Shown one piece after another: positions 24,430-35,879 of a stretch of 64,000 bases of DNA. The notes beneath the pieces are model-generated. The model saw only the letters and a list, made by a program, of their open reading frames with translations. It was not told the DNA's origin and searched no databases. Positions within the stretch are counted from its first letter, which is position 1, and every line of letters begins with the position of its first letter. A program made the position numbers and the translations under genes. Source of the DNA: Caldovatus aquaticus (GTDB taxonomy: Bacteria; Pseudomonadota; Alphaproteobacteria; Acetobacterales; Acetobacteraceae); the NCBI RefSeq assembly GCF_019458025.1, contig NZ_JAHZUY010000003.1:62001-126000 (forward strand), read 5' to 3'.

Positions 24430-25578
24430 TCACGCCGGCCGCAGCCGCAGCACCCGTCCCGCCGGTTCGTCGGTCAGCAGGTAGAGAAACCCCTCAGGCC
24501 CGACCAGGACCTGGCGCAGCCGCGCCAGCCCCGGCAAGAGTCGCTCCTCGCCCGTCACCCGGCCGTCCTGGATGGTCAGCCGCACCAGGGCCGGGCGGTT
24601 GAGCGCGGCGACGAACAGATTGCCGCGCCAGGAGGGAAACGCCGCGCCGTCATAGAACGCGATGCCCGAGGGGCTGATCACCGGCGTCCAGACCCGCACC
24701 GGGTCCTCCATCCCCGGCTCGCTCCGCCGTTCGGAGATGACCGAGCCGTCGTAGTTCACCCCGTGCGTCACCAGCGGCCAGCCGTAATTCGCGCCGCGGC
24801 GGATGATGTTCAGCTCGTCCCCGCCGCGCGGGCCGAACTCGGAGGCCCACAGCAGCCCCGTGCCCGGCTGGAAGGCGAGGCCCTGCGGGTTGCGGTGGCC
24901 GTAGGACCAGATCTCCCCCCGCGCGTCGCCGCGTCCGGCGAAGGGGTTGTCCGGCGGCACGCGGCCGTTGCGCGTGAGGCGCAGCACCTTGCCTGCCAGG
25001 TCGTCGAGGCGCTGCGCCCGCCCCATCTCCACGTAGCGGTCGCCGGTGGAGAGGAACAGGTATCGCCCTCCGTCGGGAGAGAAGGCCATGCGGCAGCCGA
25101 AGTGGTTGCGCCCCCGCGCCTGCGCCGGCGTCGCGTCCAGCACCGTGCGGACCGCCTCGAGCGCCGTCGCGTCCTCCGACAGCCGCGCGCGGGTGAGCCG
25201 CGTCAGCGCTCCGCCCTCCACCCGCGCGGCGTGGCAGAGGAACAGCGCGCGCGAGTCGGGAAAGTCCGGCGCCAGGGCGATGTCGAGCAGCCCGCCCTGT
25301 CCGCCCGTCTCCACGGCCGGCGTCCCGGCGAGCGGGGCGGAGACGCGCCCGTTCGTCCCGATCAGGCGCAGCCGCCCTGGCCGCTCCGTCACCAGCAGCC
25401 GCCCGTCCGGCAAAAAGGCGCCGCCCCATGGGCGCTCGAGCCCGGCGGCGAAGACCTCGACGCGGAAGTCCGCGGCCTCGGAGCGTACCACTCCCGCGGG
25501 GGGCGGCACCTGCGCGCAGGTGCCGCCCGCGGCGAGCAGGACGGCGAGGGCGGCGATGCGGGCGAGGCGGCGCGGCAT
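24430..25578 (-). CDS. PQQ-dependent sugar dehydrogenase (YliI/GDH-B type)
   Basis: A 382-residue secreted six-bladed beta-propeller enzyme. The signal peptide spans residues 1-22. Family motifs: 'LERPWGGAFLPDGRLLVTERPGRLRL', 'GGQGGLLDIALAPDF', 'FGCRMAFSPDG', 'IWSYGHRNPQGLAF' (with the catalytic-region His), 'GPRGGDELN' and 'ANYGWP'. It would oxidise an aldose in the periplasm using PQQ and calcium. No PQQ biosynthesis gene is in view. Substrate is unknown; soluble aldose dehydrogenases have broad specificity. Confidence 0.9.
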   Translation of the reverse strand: MPRRLARIAALAVLLAAGGTCAQVPPPAGVVRSEAADFRVEVFAAGLERPWGGAFLPDGRLLVTERPGRLRLIGTNGRVSAPLAGTPAVETGGQGGLLDIALAPDFPDSRALFLCHAARVEGGALTRLTRARLSEDATALEAVRTVLDATPAQARGRNHFGCRMAFSPDGGRYLFLSTGDRYVEMGRAQRLDDLAGKVLRLTRNGRVPPDNPFAGRGDARGEIWSYGHRNPQGLAFQPGTGLLWASEFGPRGGDELNIIRRGANYGWPLVTHGVNYDGSVISERRSEPGMEDPVRVWTPVISPSGIAFYDGAAFPSWRGNLFVAALNRPALVRLTIQDGRVTGEERLLPGLARLRQVLVGPEGFLYLLTDEPAGRVLRLRPA

Positions 25579-25637
25579 GGCGACAGGATCGGGCCGGCGC
25601 GGCCGGATGCCAATGCCTTTCCACCGCGCTTTCGCGA

Positions 25638-26746
<1,109 letters not shown>

Positions 26747-26761
26747 CGCGGCGGTTCTCCC

Positions 26762-27649
26762 TCACTGCCCGCGGAGGGGAATCGCGACGTCCGCCGCCTC
26801 CGCGCCGCCGGGCGGGATCGGCGCGGCGTCGCGCGCGGCCTCGAGCAGCGCCGGCACGCGTCCGGCGGCGGCGAACAGCTCGGCGTAGTCGTCGAGGACG
26901 AAGTAGGTCGGCTGCAGGTCGTCTATGAAGTACTCGCTGCGCAGCACGCGCCAGAGGTCGAAGCGCAGCCGGCGGGGCTCCTGCACGCCCTGCGCGCGCA
27001 GGGCGTCGTGGCGCGGCTTCCCGCCGACGGCGTGCCGCAGCTCGGCGTGCGGGGACATGATGCCGGCGCCGTAGGCGCGGATCTCCCCGTCCTCGCGGAT
27101 CAGCCCGAACTCCACCATGAACCAGTAGAGCCGCGCCAGCGGGCGCAGCGCGCCGGTCGCGAGCGCCCGCTCGCCCATGCGGCCGTAGGCCTCCAGGAAG
27201 CGGGCGAAGTCGGGCTGCATCAGCGCCGGGACGTGGCCGAAGACGTCGTGGAGCACGTCCGGCTCCACGATGTAGTCGAGCTCCTCGGGCCTGCGGATCC
27301 AGTTGGTGACGGGAAAGCGGCGGGCGGCGAGGTGCGCGAAGAAGGCCGCGTCCGGGATCAGGCCAAGCACGGCGACGAGCGACCAGCCGGTCGCCTCGCG
27401 CAGCCGCGCCGAGGCACGCGCGAAATCCGGCACGCCGCCGGCGCAGTCGAGCCGCGCGAGGCCCTCGCGGAAGGCGTGCGCGGCGTGCCGCGGCAGCAGG
27501 GCGGATTGGCGGGCGTGGAGGGTGCGCCAGGTCGCGTGGTCGGCTTCCGTGTAGCCGGCCATCTCCTGCGGCAGGGTGTAGTCGGGGCGCGCGGCGGCGT
27601 AGTCGCCGCGCAGCGTCCGAGGCAGCCCTTCGGCGGTCGAGGTTCCCAT
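26762..27649 (-). CDS. phhA: Phenylalanine 4-monooxygenase
   Basis: A 295-residue pterin-dependent hydroxylase. Iron ligands are His134, His139 (VLHDVFGHVP) and Glu180 (YWFMVEFGL). It converts phenylalanine to tyrosine, feeding the HPPD gene 15 bases downstream (same strand, presumed operon). The ATG at 27649 (MGTSTAEG) is chosen because the longer frame upstream is composed of antisense-like sequence. A divergent Lrp-type regulator starts 127 bases away and probably controls it. Confidence 0.94.
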   Translation of the reverse strand: MGTSTAEGLPRTLRGDYAAARPDYTLPQEMAGYTEADHATWRTLHARQSALLPRHAAHAFREGLARLDCAGGVPDFARASARLREATGWSLVAVLGLIPDAAFFAHLAARRFPVTNWIRRPEELDYIVEPDVLHDVFGHVPALMQPDFARFLEAYGRMGERALATGALRPLARLYWFMVEFGLIREDGEIRAYGAGIMSPHAELRHAVGGKPRHDALRAQGVQEPRRLRFDLWRVLRSEYFIDDLQPTYFVLDDYAELFAAAGRVPALLEAARDAAPIPPGGAEAADVAIPLRGQ

Positions 27650-27776
27650 CCCCGGCCTCCCGGTCGTGTCTCGCCTGGAAACGCACGAACCCCGGGCCGG
27701 GGGGCGGAGCGAAAGGTCGCGATTCGCCCGGCGCGGCGGGCCAGATTGGAAGAATTCGCCAGCCGGAGGTCCCTTC

Positions 27777-28250
27777 ATGGCGAAAACCGCCGGCGGCCTC
27801 GACGCCGCCGACCGCCGCATCCTGCGCGCCCTGCAGCGTGACGGCCGCCTGCCGATCGTCGCCCTGGCCGGCCAGGTCGGGCTCTCCCCCACTCCCTGCC
27901 AGCGCCGCGTGCGGCGGCTCGAGGAGGCCGGCATCATCGCCCGCTATGCCGCGGTGGTGGATCCGGCGCGCGTCGGCCTGCCGCTGCAGGCCTTCGTGCT
28001 GGTCAGCCTCTCCTCGCACGCCCAGGAGGTGGTGCAGGCCTTCCAGAGGGCGCTGGCGGCGCGGCCGGAGGTGCTCGCCGCCTACGCGATGAGCGGCGAG
28101 ATGGACTACCTGCTGCACGTGCTGGCGGCGGATTTCGAGGCCTACGCCGAGTTCGCGCTGCGGGCGCTGCTGCGCATGCCCGGGGTGAAGGAGACGCACT
28201 CCTCCTTCGTGCTGGCGACGCTGAAGCCGCCCGGCGAGGTGCCGGTCTGA
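27777..28250 (+). CDS. Lrp/AsnC-family transcription regulator
   Basis: A 157-residue regulator with an N-terminal winged helix ('LDAADRRILRALQRDGRLPIVALAGQVGLSPTPCQRRVRRLEEAGII') and a C-terminal ligand-sensing domain ('VLAAYAMSGEMDYLLHVLAADFEAYAEF'). Divergent from phhA-hpd, so the 127-bp gap is a likely operator. The family usually senses amino acids; phenylalanine or tyrosine is a natural guess here. GGAGG precedes the ATG. Confidence 0.9.
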   Translation: MAKTAGGLDAADRRILRALQRDGRLPIVALAGQVGLSPTPCQRRVRRLEEAGIIARYAAVVDPARVGLPLQAFVLVSLSSHAQEVVQAFQRALAARPEVLAAYAMSGEMDYLLHVLAADFEAYAEFALRALLRMPGVKETHSSFVLATLKPPGEVPV

Positions 28251-28265
28251 ACCCGCTGCCGCGCC

Positions 28266-29918
28266 CTAGCCGGCGAGCAGCGCCAGCACCGCCCGGCCTT
28301 CCTCGGCCTCGGCGCAGCGCGCGGCGGCGCGCGGCAGCAGGCGGCGCAGGTAGAACTCGGCGAGCGCGCCGTAGCGCGCCGCATCCGCCGCCCGCGCCCG
28401 CGCCAGCATCCAGCCGCCGAGCACCCAGCCGGCGGCGTCGAGATAGGCGGCGGCCCCGGCCTGTGCCTCGTTCGCATCCCGCGCCTGCGCGGCGAGCATC
28501 GCCTCCGTCGCCCGCGCCAGGCCGTCGAGCGCGGCGTCGAGCCGCGCATCGAGCCCGCGCGCCTCGGCGAGCAGCGCGCGCATCGCCGCCCCCTCGTCGC
28601 GCGCCAGCTTGCGGCTGACGAGATCGATCGCCTGGATGCCGTTGGTGCCCTCGTAGATCGGCGCGATGCGCGCGTCGCGCAGCACCTGGGCGGCCCCCGT
28701 GTCCTCGACGAACCCCATCCCGCCATGCACCTGGATGCCGAGCGAGGCGTTCTCCACCCCGCGCTCGGTGCACCAGGCCTTGACGACCGGCGTCAGCAGC
28801 GCAAGCCGCGCCGCCGCCGCCGCGTCGCCGAGCAGCCGCGCGCGGTCGCCCGCCGCCGAGGCCTCCAGCGCCAGCAGCCGCCCGGCGAGCGTGGTCGCGC
28901 GCATCTCGGCGAGCATCCGCGCGACGTCCGGCATGCGCGCGATCGGCACGCCGAACTGCACGCGCTGCGCCGCGTAGGCCTCGGCCAGCGCCAGCGCCCG
29001 CGCCCCGTGCGCGACGCCCTGCACGCCGACGGCGAGGCGGGCGTTGTTCATCATCGCGAACATCGCCGCCAGGCCGCGATGCGGCTCGCCCACCAGCTCC
29101 GCCTCCGCCTCCTCGAACAGCATCACGCAGGTGGGCGAGGCGTGGATGCCCATCTTGCGCTCGATGCCGCCGCAGCGGATGCCGTTGCGCCGCCCGTCGG
29201 GCAGGAATTTCGGCGCCCCGAACAGCGAGATGCCGCGCGTGCCGGCGGGCGCGTCCGGCAGCCGGGCGAGGACCAGGTAGAGCGTGTTCTCCGAGCAGTC
29301 CTGCTCGCCCCAGGTGATGAAGATCTTCTGCCCCGTGACCGCATAGCTGCCGTCGCCGCGCGTCACCGCGCGGGCCCGCAGCGCGCCGAGGTCGGAGCCC
29401 GCCTGCGGCTCGGTCAGGCACATCGCGCCCGACCAGCGCGCCGCGATCATCGGCGGCAGCCAAGCCGCGGCCTGGCGCGGCGTCGCGTGATGGCACAGGA
29501 GATCGATCGCCCCCGCAGTCAGCAGCGGACCGAGGGCGAAGGAGGTGTCGGCCGCCAGCACCAGCTCCTGCACCGCGTTCCACAGCGCGCCCGGCAGGCC
29601 CTGCCCGCCGACCGCCACGCCGTGCACCGCCGCCGGCGCCGGCAGCGACTGCCAGCCGCCCGCGATCCAGTCGCGGTAGAGGGCCGGGTAGTGCGGCGGC
29701 GTGCGCACCGCGCCGTTCTCGTAGACCGCGCCGTGGCGGTCCGCCTCCTGCCAGCCCGGCGCGACCTTCTCGCGCGCGAAGCGGTCCGCCTCGGCGACGA
29801 TCGCGGCGATGTCGTCGGGCGAGAGCGGCGCGCCGGCGGCCTCGGTCAGCGCCGGCAGGCCGACGACGTGGATCAGGCCGAAGGCGAGGTCCTCGGCGGC
29901 GGTGGTGGCGGGGATCAT
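28266..29918 (-). CDS. Acyl-CoA dehydrogenase
   Basis: A 550-residue flavoprotein of the long ACAD group with a C-terminal helical extension. 'MCLTEPQAGSDLGALRARA' is the FAD/substrate signature, 'GQKIFITWGEQD' follows, 'VQGVAHGARALALAEAYAAQRVQFG' is the second signature, and 'IAPIYEGTNGIQAIDLVSRKL' carries the catalytic Glu. It oxidises acyl-CoA thioesters to trans-2-enoyl-CoA. No beta-oxidation partners lie nearby. The start at 29918 (MIPATTAAEDL) is preferred; the long open frame upstream is an antisense artefact. Confidence 0.92.
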   Translation of the reverse strand: MIPATTAAEDLAFGLIHVVGLPALTEAAGAPLSPDDIAAIVAEADRFAREKVAPGWQEADRHGAVYENGAVRTPPHYPALYRDWIAGGWQSLPAPAAVHGVAVGGQGLPGALWNAVQELVLAADTSFALGPLLTAGAIDLLCHHATPRQAAAWLPPMIAARWSGAMCLTEPQAGSDLGALRARAVTRGDGSYAVTGQKIFITWGEQDCSENTLYLVLARLPDAPAGTRGISLFGAPKFLPDGRRNGIRCGGIERKMGIHASPTCVMLFEEAEAELVGEPHRGLAAMFAMMNNARLAVGVQGVAHGARALALAEAYAAQRVQFGVPIARMPDVARMLAEMRATTLAGRLLALEASAAGDRARLLGDAAAAARLALLTPVVKAWCTERGVENASLGIQVHGGMGFVEDTGAAQVLRDARIAPIYEGTNGIQAIDLVSRKLARDEGAAMRALLAEARGLDARLDAALDGLARATEAMLAAQARDANEAQAGAAAYLDAAGWVLGGWMLARARAADAARYGALAEFYLRRLLPRAAARCAEAEEGRAVLALLAG

Positions 29919-30148
29919 GCGGCGAAGGTCTCCGCGACGGGATCGGCCGGCGGCCCGGGCGGCGGCGGCGCCGCCGCCGCGGACGAGGCCCGGGGCAGGG
30001 GGATCGCACACCGGACGGGCGAGCGCCAGCCCCGCCACCGCGGCGCCGCGCGCCGGCCCTGCGACCGCCGCCGCTGCCGTCCGCGCCCGTCGCCGGGCGG
30101 GATTGCCCGCGCGCCGGCCCCCCTGGCGGGAGAGGCGCGCCGGCCCCC

Positions 30149-31243
<1,095 letters not shown>

Positions 31244-31258
31244 CGGAAGTCCTCGCTC

Positions 31259-32587
31259 TCAGCTCAGCAGGCGCACCAGCCAGAGGCTCAGGGCCGGGAA
31301 GGCGACGCAGAGCGCCAGCCGCACCAGGTCCATCGCCAGGAAGGGCACCACGCCGCGGTAGGTCTGGGCGATCGGCACGTCGCGCGCAAGGCCGCTGATG
31401 ACGAACACGTTGAGCCCGATCGGCGGCGCGGTGAGGCCGATGCCGACCACGACCAGCACCAGGATGCCGAACCAGATCGCCGTCTCCTCCTGCCCCGCAA
31501 GGCCGAAGTCGAGCGCGGTCACCACCGGAAAGAACACCGGCAGCGTCAGCAGGATCATCGCCAGCTCGTCCATCACCGCGCCCAGCACGAGATAGGCGAG
31601 CAGCAGCGTCGACAGCACCAGGTAGGGTGGCCAGCCCCGCTCGGTGATCCAGACCGCGAGCAGGTCCGGCGCCTGGGAGAGGGCGAGGAAGGCGTTGAAC
31701 ACCTCGGCGCCGAGCAGGATGGCGAAGATCATCGCCGTCGTCTCGGCGGTGGCGAGCAGCGCCTCGCGCACGTGCCGCGCGTGCAGCGTGCGGCGCGCGA
31801 GCCCGACCGCGAGGGTCGCCGCGCAGCCCACCGCCGCGCTCTCGGTCGGGGTGAAGATCCCGCCGTAGATGCCGCCCACCACGACGACGGCGATGGCGAG
31901 CACGGGGAGGACGTTGCGCACGGCCTCGCGCCGCTCCTCCGCCGGCACCGCGTCGCGCGCCGGCGGGCCGAGCTCCGGGCGGCGCCGCACCAGCGCGGCG
32001 ATGGCGAGGATGTAGAACAGCGTCGCCATCAGTCCCGGGATCAGCGCCGCCATGAACAGCTTGGCGATGTTCTGTTCGGTGCTGATCGCATAGACGACGA
32101 GGATCACCGAGGGCGGGATGAGGATGCCGAGCGTCCCCCCGACCGCGATCGTCCCGGTGGCGAATCCGGGGTCGTAGCCGTAGCGGCGCAACTCCGGCAG
32201 CGCCGCGCGCCCGAAGGTCGCCGTGGTCGCGACCGAGGAGCCGCACACCGCCCCGAACCCCGCGCACGCGGCGATCACCCCCATCGCCATCCCGCCGCGC
32301 CGGTGCCCGAACAGGGCGTTTGCGGCGGCGAACAGGTCGCGCGCCAGGCCGCCGCGCTCGGCCAGCGCGCCCATCAGGATGAACAGCGGGATGATCGAGA
32401 GGGTGTAGTTGGCGAACAGGAAGAAGGGCGTGGTCTTGAGGTAGTTGAGCAGCGGCTCGAGCCCGACGATGTAGTAGTAGCCCGCCGCACCGACCACCAG
32501 CATCGCCAGCGCCACCGGGCAGCGGACCGCGATCAGGGCGAGCAGCGCCGCGAAGCCGGCGCCGGCGAGCGCGAACTCCGGCGCCAT
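31259..32587 (-). CDS. dctM: TRAP transporter large permease (DctM)
   Basis: A 442-residue membrane protein with about 11-12 predicted spans. Family motifs: 'PLFILMGALAERGGLARDLF', 'GFGAVCGSSVATTATFGRAALPELRRYGYDPGFATGTIAVGGTLGILIPPS', 'MDELAMILLTLPVFFPV' and 'GIGLTAPPIGLNVFVISGLA'. It imports the solute delivered by the receptor using a sodium gradient. Its ATG overlaps the small permease stop. Confidence 0.94.
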   Translation of the reverse strand: MAPEFALAGAGFAALLALIAVRCPVALAMLVVGAAGYYYIVGLEPLLNYLKTTPFFLFANYTLSIIPLFILMGALAERGGLARDLFAAANALFGHRRGGMAMGVIAACAGFGAVCGSSVATTATFGRAALPELRRYGYDPGFATGTIAVGGTLGILIPPSVILVVYAISTEQNIAKLFMAALIPGLMATLFYILAIAALVRRRPELGPPARDAVPAEERREAVRNVLPVLAIAVVVVGGIYGGIFTPTESAAVGCAATLAVGLARRTLHARHVREALLATAETTAMIFAILLGAEVFNAFLALSQAPDLLAVWITERGWPPYLVLSTLLLAYLVLGAVMDELAMILLTLPVFFPVVTALDFGLAGQEETAIWFGILVLVVVGIGLTAPPIGLNVFVISGLARDVPIAQTYRGVVPFLAMDLVRLALCVAFPALSLWLVRLLS

Positions 32588-33132
32588 CAGCCCCGGCCCC
32601 GGGCGAAGCGCGCCGTCCAGTAGAGCGCCGCCGCCGCCGTCGCCGCGAAGCAGGCGGCGCCGAGGCCGATCGCCCACCAGATCGGCACGCCGAGAAGGCC
32701 GATGGTGCGTGTGCCGCTCGCCAGCGCCTCCGCCGCGCCGAGCGCCATGCGCTCGGCCAGCACCAGGGCGCAGCCGGCCCAGACCAGCATCCAGAACGCG
32801 TCCGCCGCATCGTTCAGCCGGCGCGGCAGCCGCGCCGTGAAGGTGTCCACCAGGATGTTGGCGCGCATGATCGTGCCGTAGGCGAGGAAGCCGAGCGCGG
32901 CGAGGCCGGAGCCGAGCGAAACCAGCTCGAAATCCCCCTTGATCGGCCCGCCGGCGAGCCAACGCAGCAGCACCGACAGGGTGGTGAGGAGGGCGACGCC
33001 GAGCAGCGCCACGCCGCCCGCGAAGGCGAGCCAGCCGGCGAGCGCCGCCACCGCGCCGCGCGGCGGCGCTGCCGGCCGCTCCTGCCCGCCGTCCGCCCCG
33101 CCGGCGCCGGGGGGCGCGGGATCAGGCGACAC
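32587..33132 (-). CDS. dctQ: TRAP transporter small permease (DctQ)
   Basis: A 181-residue protein with four predicted membrane spans and a Pro/Gly-rich N-terminal extension of about 28 residues. Typical features are 'VLLRWLAGGPIKGDFELVSLGSGLAALGFLAYGTIMRANILVDTF'. It overlaps dctP by 11 bases and dctM by 1-4 bases, so all three are coupled. It forms the membrane complex with DctM. Confidence 0.9.
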   Translation of the reverse strand: MSPDPAPPGAGGADGGQERPAAPPRGAVAALAGWLAFAGGVALLGVALLTTLSVLLRWLAGGPIKGDFELVSLGSGLAALGFLAYGTIMRANILVDTFTARLPRRLNDAADAFWMLVWAGCALVLAERMALGAAEALASGTRTIGLLGVPIWWAIGLGAACFAATAAAALYWTARFARGRG

Positions 33133-34180
33133 CCTGGCCGTAGCGCGCGATCAGCGCCCGCGCCTCCTCGAGCAGCGCGCCGCCGTCAATGCCGCGCTCG
33201 CGCATCTGCGCGATCCAGGTGTCCACCACCGGCTGGGTCGCGCGCTGCCAGCGGGCCTTCTCCTCGGCCGTGATCTCGACGATGTGGTTGCCGCGCCGGC
33301 GCACCTGCGCCTCGACCGCCGGGCCCTGCTCGTCCCACACCTTGGCCGCCATCGCCGCCGCCGCCTGGCCGGAATTGGCGTCGAGCACGCGGCGCAGGTC
33401 GGCGGGCAGGCTGTCGTACCTCGGCTTGTTCATCGCCAGCACGAAGCTCGTCGTGTAGAAGGTCGGGCTGCCCGGGATCTCGGTGTGGTGGCGCACCATC
33501 TCCTGCAGGCGGATGGCCGGCACCACCTCCCACGGCACCACCGCGCCGTCGATCACGCCCTGGGTCAGCGCCTCCGGCACCTGCGGGATCGGCAGGCCGA
33601 TCGCGGTGGCGCCGAGCGCGCGCAGCCCCTCTCCCGCCATGCGCGTCGGGAAGCGCAGCTTGAGGCCGCGCAGGTCCTCCATCGTCCGGACCTCGCGCCG
33701 GGCGTGGATCAGGCCGTGGTCGTGCGCCCAGGCGGCGATGATGTGGGTCTCGCGGAACTCGTCGCGCATGTGCTTCTCGAACAGCTCCTGCGTGACGCGC
33801 GCGTTCACGCTGGCGCGCTTGTGCGCGACGAAGGGCAGTTCGATCACCTCGATGCGCGGGAAGCGGCCCGGCGTGTTGCCGGGCAGCGTCCAGATGATGT
33901 CCGCCACCCCGTCGCGCGCCTGGTCGTAGAGCTGCGGCGGCGCGCCGCCGAGCTGCATCGCGGGGAAGATCTGGATGCGCAGGCGGTTGCCGCTCTCCTC
34001 CTGCACCTTGCGCGCCCAGGGCTGGAGGAAGTGCCGGTGCACGTTGGAGACGGCCGGAAGGAAGTGGTGCAGCCGGAGCGTCACCTCCTGCGCCTCGGCG
34101 CGGGGGATGCGCAGCACGGCGGGGGCGGCGAGGGCGGCGGCACCCGAGAGCAGGGCGCGGCGGCGGAGGGCGTCGGTCAT
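33122..34180 (-). CDS. dctP: TRAP solute receptor (DctP family)
   Basis: A 352-residue periplasmic receptor with a Tat-like leader (RRRALLSGAAALAAPAVL). 'LRLHHFLPAVSNVHRHFLQPWARKVQEESGNRLRIQIFPAMQLGG' is the classic DctP opening. 'LRGLKLRFPTRMAGEGLRALGA' holds the Arg that pairs with a carboxylate substrate. It differs in subfamily from the TakP-like receptor at the end of the same operon. Position after dgoA suggests a sugar-acid substrate (inference). Confidence 0.9.
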   Translation of the reverse strand: MTDALRRRALLSGAAALAAPAVLRIPRAEAQEVTLRLHHFLPAVSNVHRHFLQPWARKVQEESGNRLRIQIFPAMQLGGAPPQLYDQARDGVADIIWTLPGNTPGRFPRIEVIELPFVAHKRASVNARVTQELFEKHMRDEFRETHIIAAWAHDHGLIHARREVRTMEDLRGLKLRFPTRMAGEGLRALGATAIGLPIPQVPEALTQGVIDGAVVPWEVVPAIRLQEMVRHHTEIPGSPTFYTTSFVLAMNKPRYDSLPADLRRVLDANSGQAAAAMAAKVWDEQGPAVEAQVRRRGNHIVEITAEEKARWQRATQPVVDTWIAQMRERGIDGGALLEEARALIARYGQGVA

Positions 34181-34251
34181 CGGCGGGCGTTCCCAGGACG
34201 TTTTCGTTGTTGGTTGGAGCGCCAGGGAGGCTAGCCGTCCGCGCGCCCGTT

Positions 34252-34878
34252 TCAAGCGGAACCGAGCGCCGCGCGCAGAATTCGCGCCCGTTCCGCGACC
34301 CGCGCCGGGGGGTCGCCGGGCCGGTAGAGCGCGGAGCCGATGCCGAATCCGGCCGCCCCCGCCGCCCGCCAGGCGGCGAGGCTCTCCGCCCCGATCCCGC
34401 CCACCGGCAGCACCGGCGTCCCCTTTGGCAGCACCGCGAGCAGCGCCCGCAGCACGGCGGGCGAGGCGGCCTCGGCCGGGAACAGCTTGAGCGCGTCGGC
34501 CCCGGCATGGAGCTGGGCGAAGGCCTCGCCCGGGGTGAGGAAGCCGGGGACGGCGATCAGCCCGGCCGCCTTCGCCGCGCGGACCAGCGCCGGATCGGCG
34601 TGCGGCGTCACCATCAGCCGCCCGCCCGCGCGCGCCACCGCCGCGACCTCCTCGGCCCGCGTCACCGTCCCGGCGCCCACCAGCGCCTCCGCCTCGCCGA
34701 AGCGCGCGGCGAGGCGGCGGATGCTCTCCAGGGGCTCGGGCGAGTTGAGCGGCACCTCGAGGAGGACGAGGCCCTCCGCGACCAGCGCCTCGCCCACCGC
34801 CACCGCCTCCTCCGGGCGGATGCCACGCAAGATGGCGACGAGCGGGCAGCGCGCGAGCCAGTCACCAAGCGGTCTCAC
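34252..34878 (-). CDS. dgoA: 2-dehydro-3-deoxy-6-phosphogalactonate aldolase
   Basis: A 208-residue class I aldolase. Schiff-base Lys131 lies in 'DALKLFPAE', and Glu41 in 'LLEVPLNSPEP' and Arg18 in 'AILRGI' are active-site residues. 'EVPLNSP' rather than 'EITLRTP' and pairing with dgoK point to the DgoA rather than the Eda specificity. It splits KDPGal into pyruvate and glyceraldehyde 3-phosphate. It overlaps dgoK by 17 bases. Confidence 0.9.
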   Translation of the reverse strand: MRPLGDWLARCPLVAILRGIRPEEAVAVGEALVAEGLVLLEVPLNSPEPLESIRRLAARFGEAEALVGAGTVTRAEEVAAVARAGGRLMVTPHADPALVRAAKAAGLIAVPGFLTPGEAFAQLHAGADALKLFPAEAASPAVLRALLAVLPKGTPVLPVGGIGAESLAAWRAAGAAGFGIGSALYRPGDPPARVAERARILRAALGSA

Positions 34879-35770
34879 CGAGGCGTTCTCCGATCAGGGC
34901 GAGGCCGCGGGCGGCGGCGTCGGGGTCGTGGCTGCGGTGCGGGATGCCGAAGGCGTCGAGCGCGCGGGCGTAGAGCGCGACCAGCGGCTCCGCGCCGGCG
35001 AGGTGGACCGGCGGCGCCACGCCCGCCTCCAGCGCCGCCGCGACCTCGTGGCCGATCAGCAGGCCGGAGAGGTAGGAGCGGCCTTCTCCGGGCGGCAGCT
35101 CCCCCGTCAGCGCCAGCGCCCGCACGCCGAACAGGTGGTGCAGCAGCCCGCCCTTCTGGCGCGCGCGCGCCAGGCCGCGGTCGAAGGCGCCCCGGTGCGG
35201 CGGCGCCTCGGCGTCCAGGGTGCGGGCGAGGATGGTATGGGAGGAGAGCGCGGCGAAGACCTCGCCGGTCATGGCGGTGGCGAAGCCGGCGACGCGGCCG
35301 GCCCGGACGCGCACCCACTTGCAGTGCGTGCCGGGCAGGCAGAGCGTCGCCTCCGGCGCGTCCTCGCCGATCGCGGCGAGCAGCCCGACGACCTTCGTCT
35401 CCTCGCCTCGCATCACCTCGGGCACGCCGGCGGCGTCGCGGGCGGCGAGGCCGGGAACGAGGCGCACCCGTGCCGTCGCGTCCGCGAAGGGCACGGGGAC
35501 GGTCGCCGCGGCCAGGTCCGCCGCCCCCGCGGGGCAGGCGAGATAGGGCGCCTCCACCCACCCCTGGCGGCTGCCGACCATGCCGCAGAGGAGGATGCGG
35601 TCCTCGCCTGCGGCGATCCAGTCGCCGACCGCCTGGCGCAGCGCCGCCGGAAAGCCGCCGGGCGGGACGGCCAGGATGCCGCGCTCCGCCTCCCGCTTCT
35701 CGCGCACCGCGCCGCCGGGGGCCAGACGGTAGGCGCGCAGGCTGGTGGTGCCCCAATCCACGCCGATCAT
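34862..35770 (-). CDS. dgoK: 2-dehydro-3-deoxygalactonokinase
   Basis: A 302-residue sugar-acid kinase. 'MIGVDWGTTSLRAYRL' is the ATP-binding start, 'GMVGSRQGWVEAPYL' and 'LPGTHCKWV' are DgoK signatures, and 'TGEVFAAL' follows. It phosphorylates 2-dehydro-3-deoxygalactonate, the step before DgoA in De Ley-Doudoroff galactose breakdown. First gene of the presumed dgoK-dgoA-dctPQM-takP operon. Confidence 0.93.
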   Translation of the reverse strand: MIGVDWGTTSLRAYRLAPGGAVREKREAERGILAVPPGGFPAALRQAVGDWIAAGEDRILLCGMVGSRQGWVEAPYLACPAGAADLAAATVPVPFADATARVRLVPGLAARDAAGVPEVMRGEETKVVGLLAAIGEDAPEATLCLPGTHCKWVRVRAGRVAGFATAMTGEVFAALSSHTILARTLDAEAPPHRGAFDRGLARARQKGGLLHHLFGVRALALTGELPPGEGRSYLSGLLIGHEVAAALEAGVAPPVHLAGAEPLVALYARALDAFGIPHRSHDPDAAARGLALIGERLGETAW

Positions 35771-35879
35771 GCCGGCGACATGGCGCCGCGGGGCGCGCCG
35801 CGCAACGGGCGCTTGCGCGCGGGGCCGGGAATGCCAGACTGGCGCCGGGGGCACGCAACGCCCCGGGGAGGAACGGCCC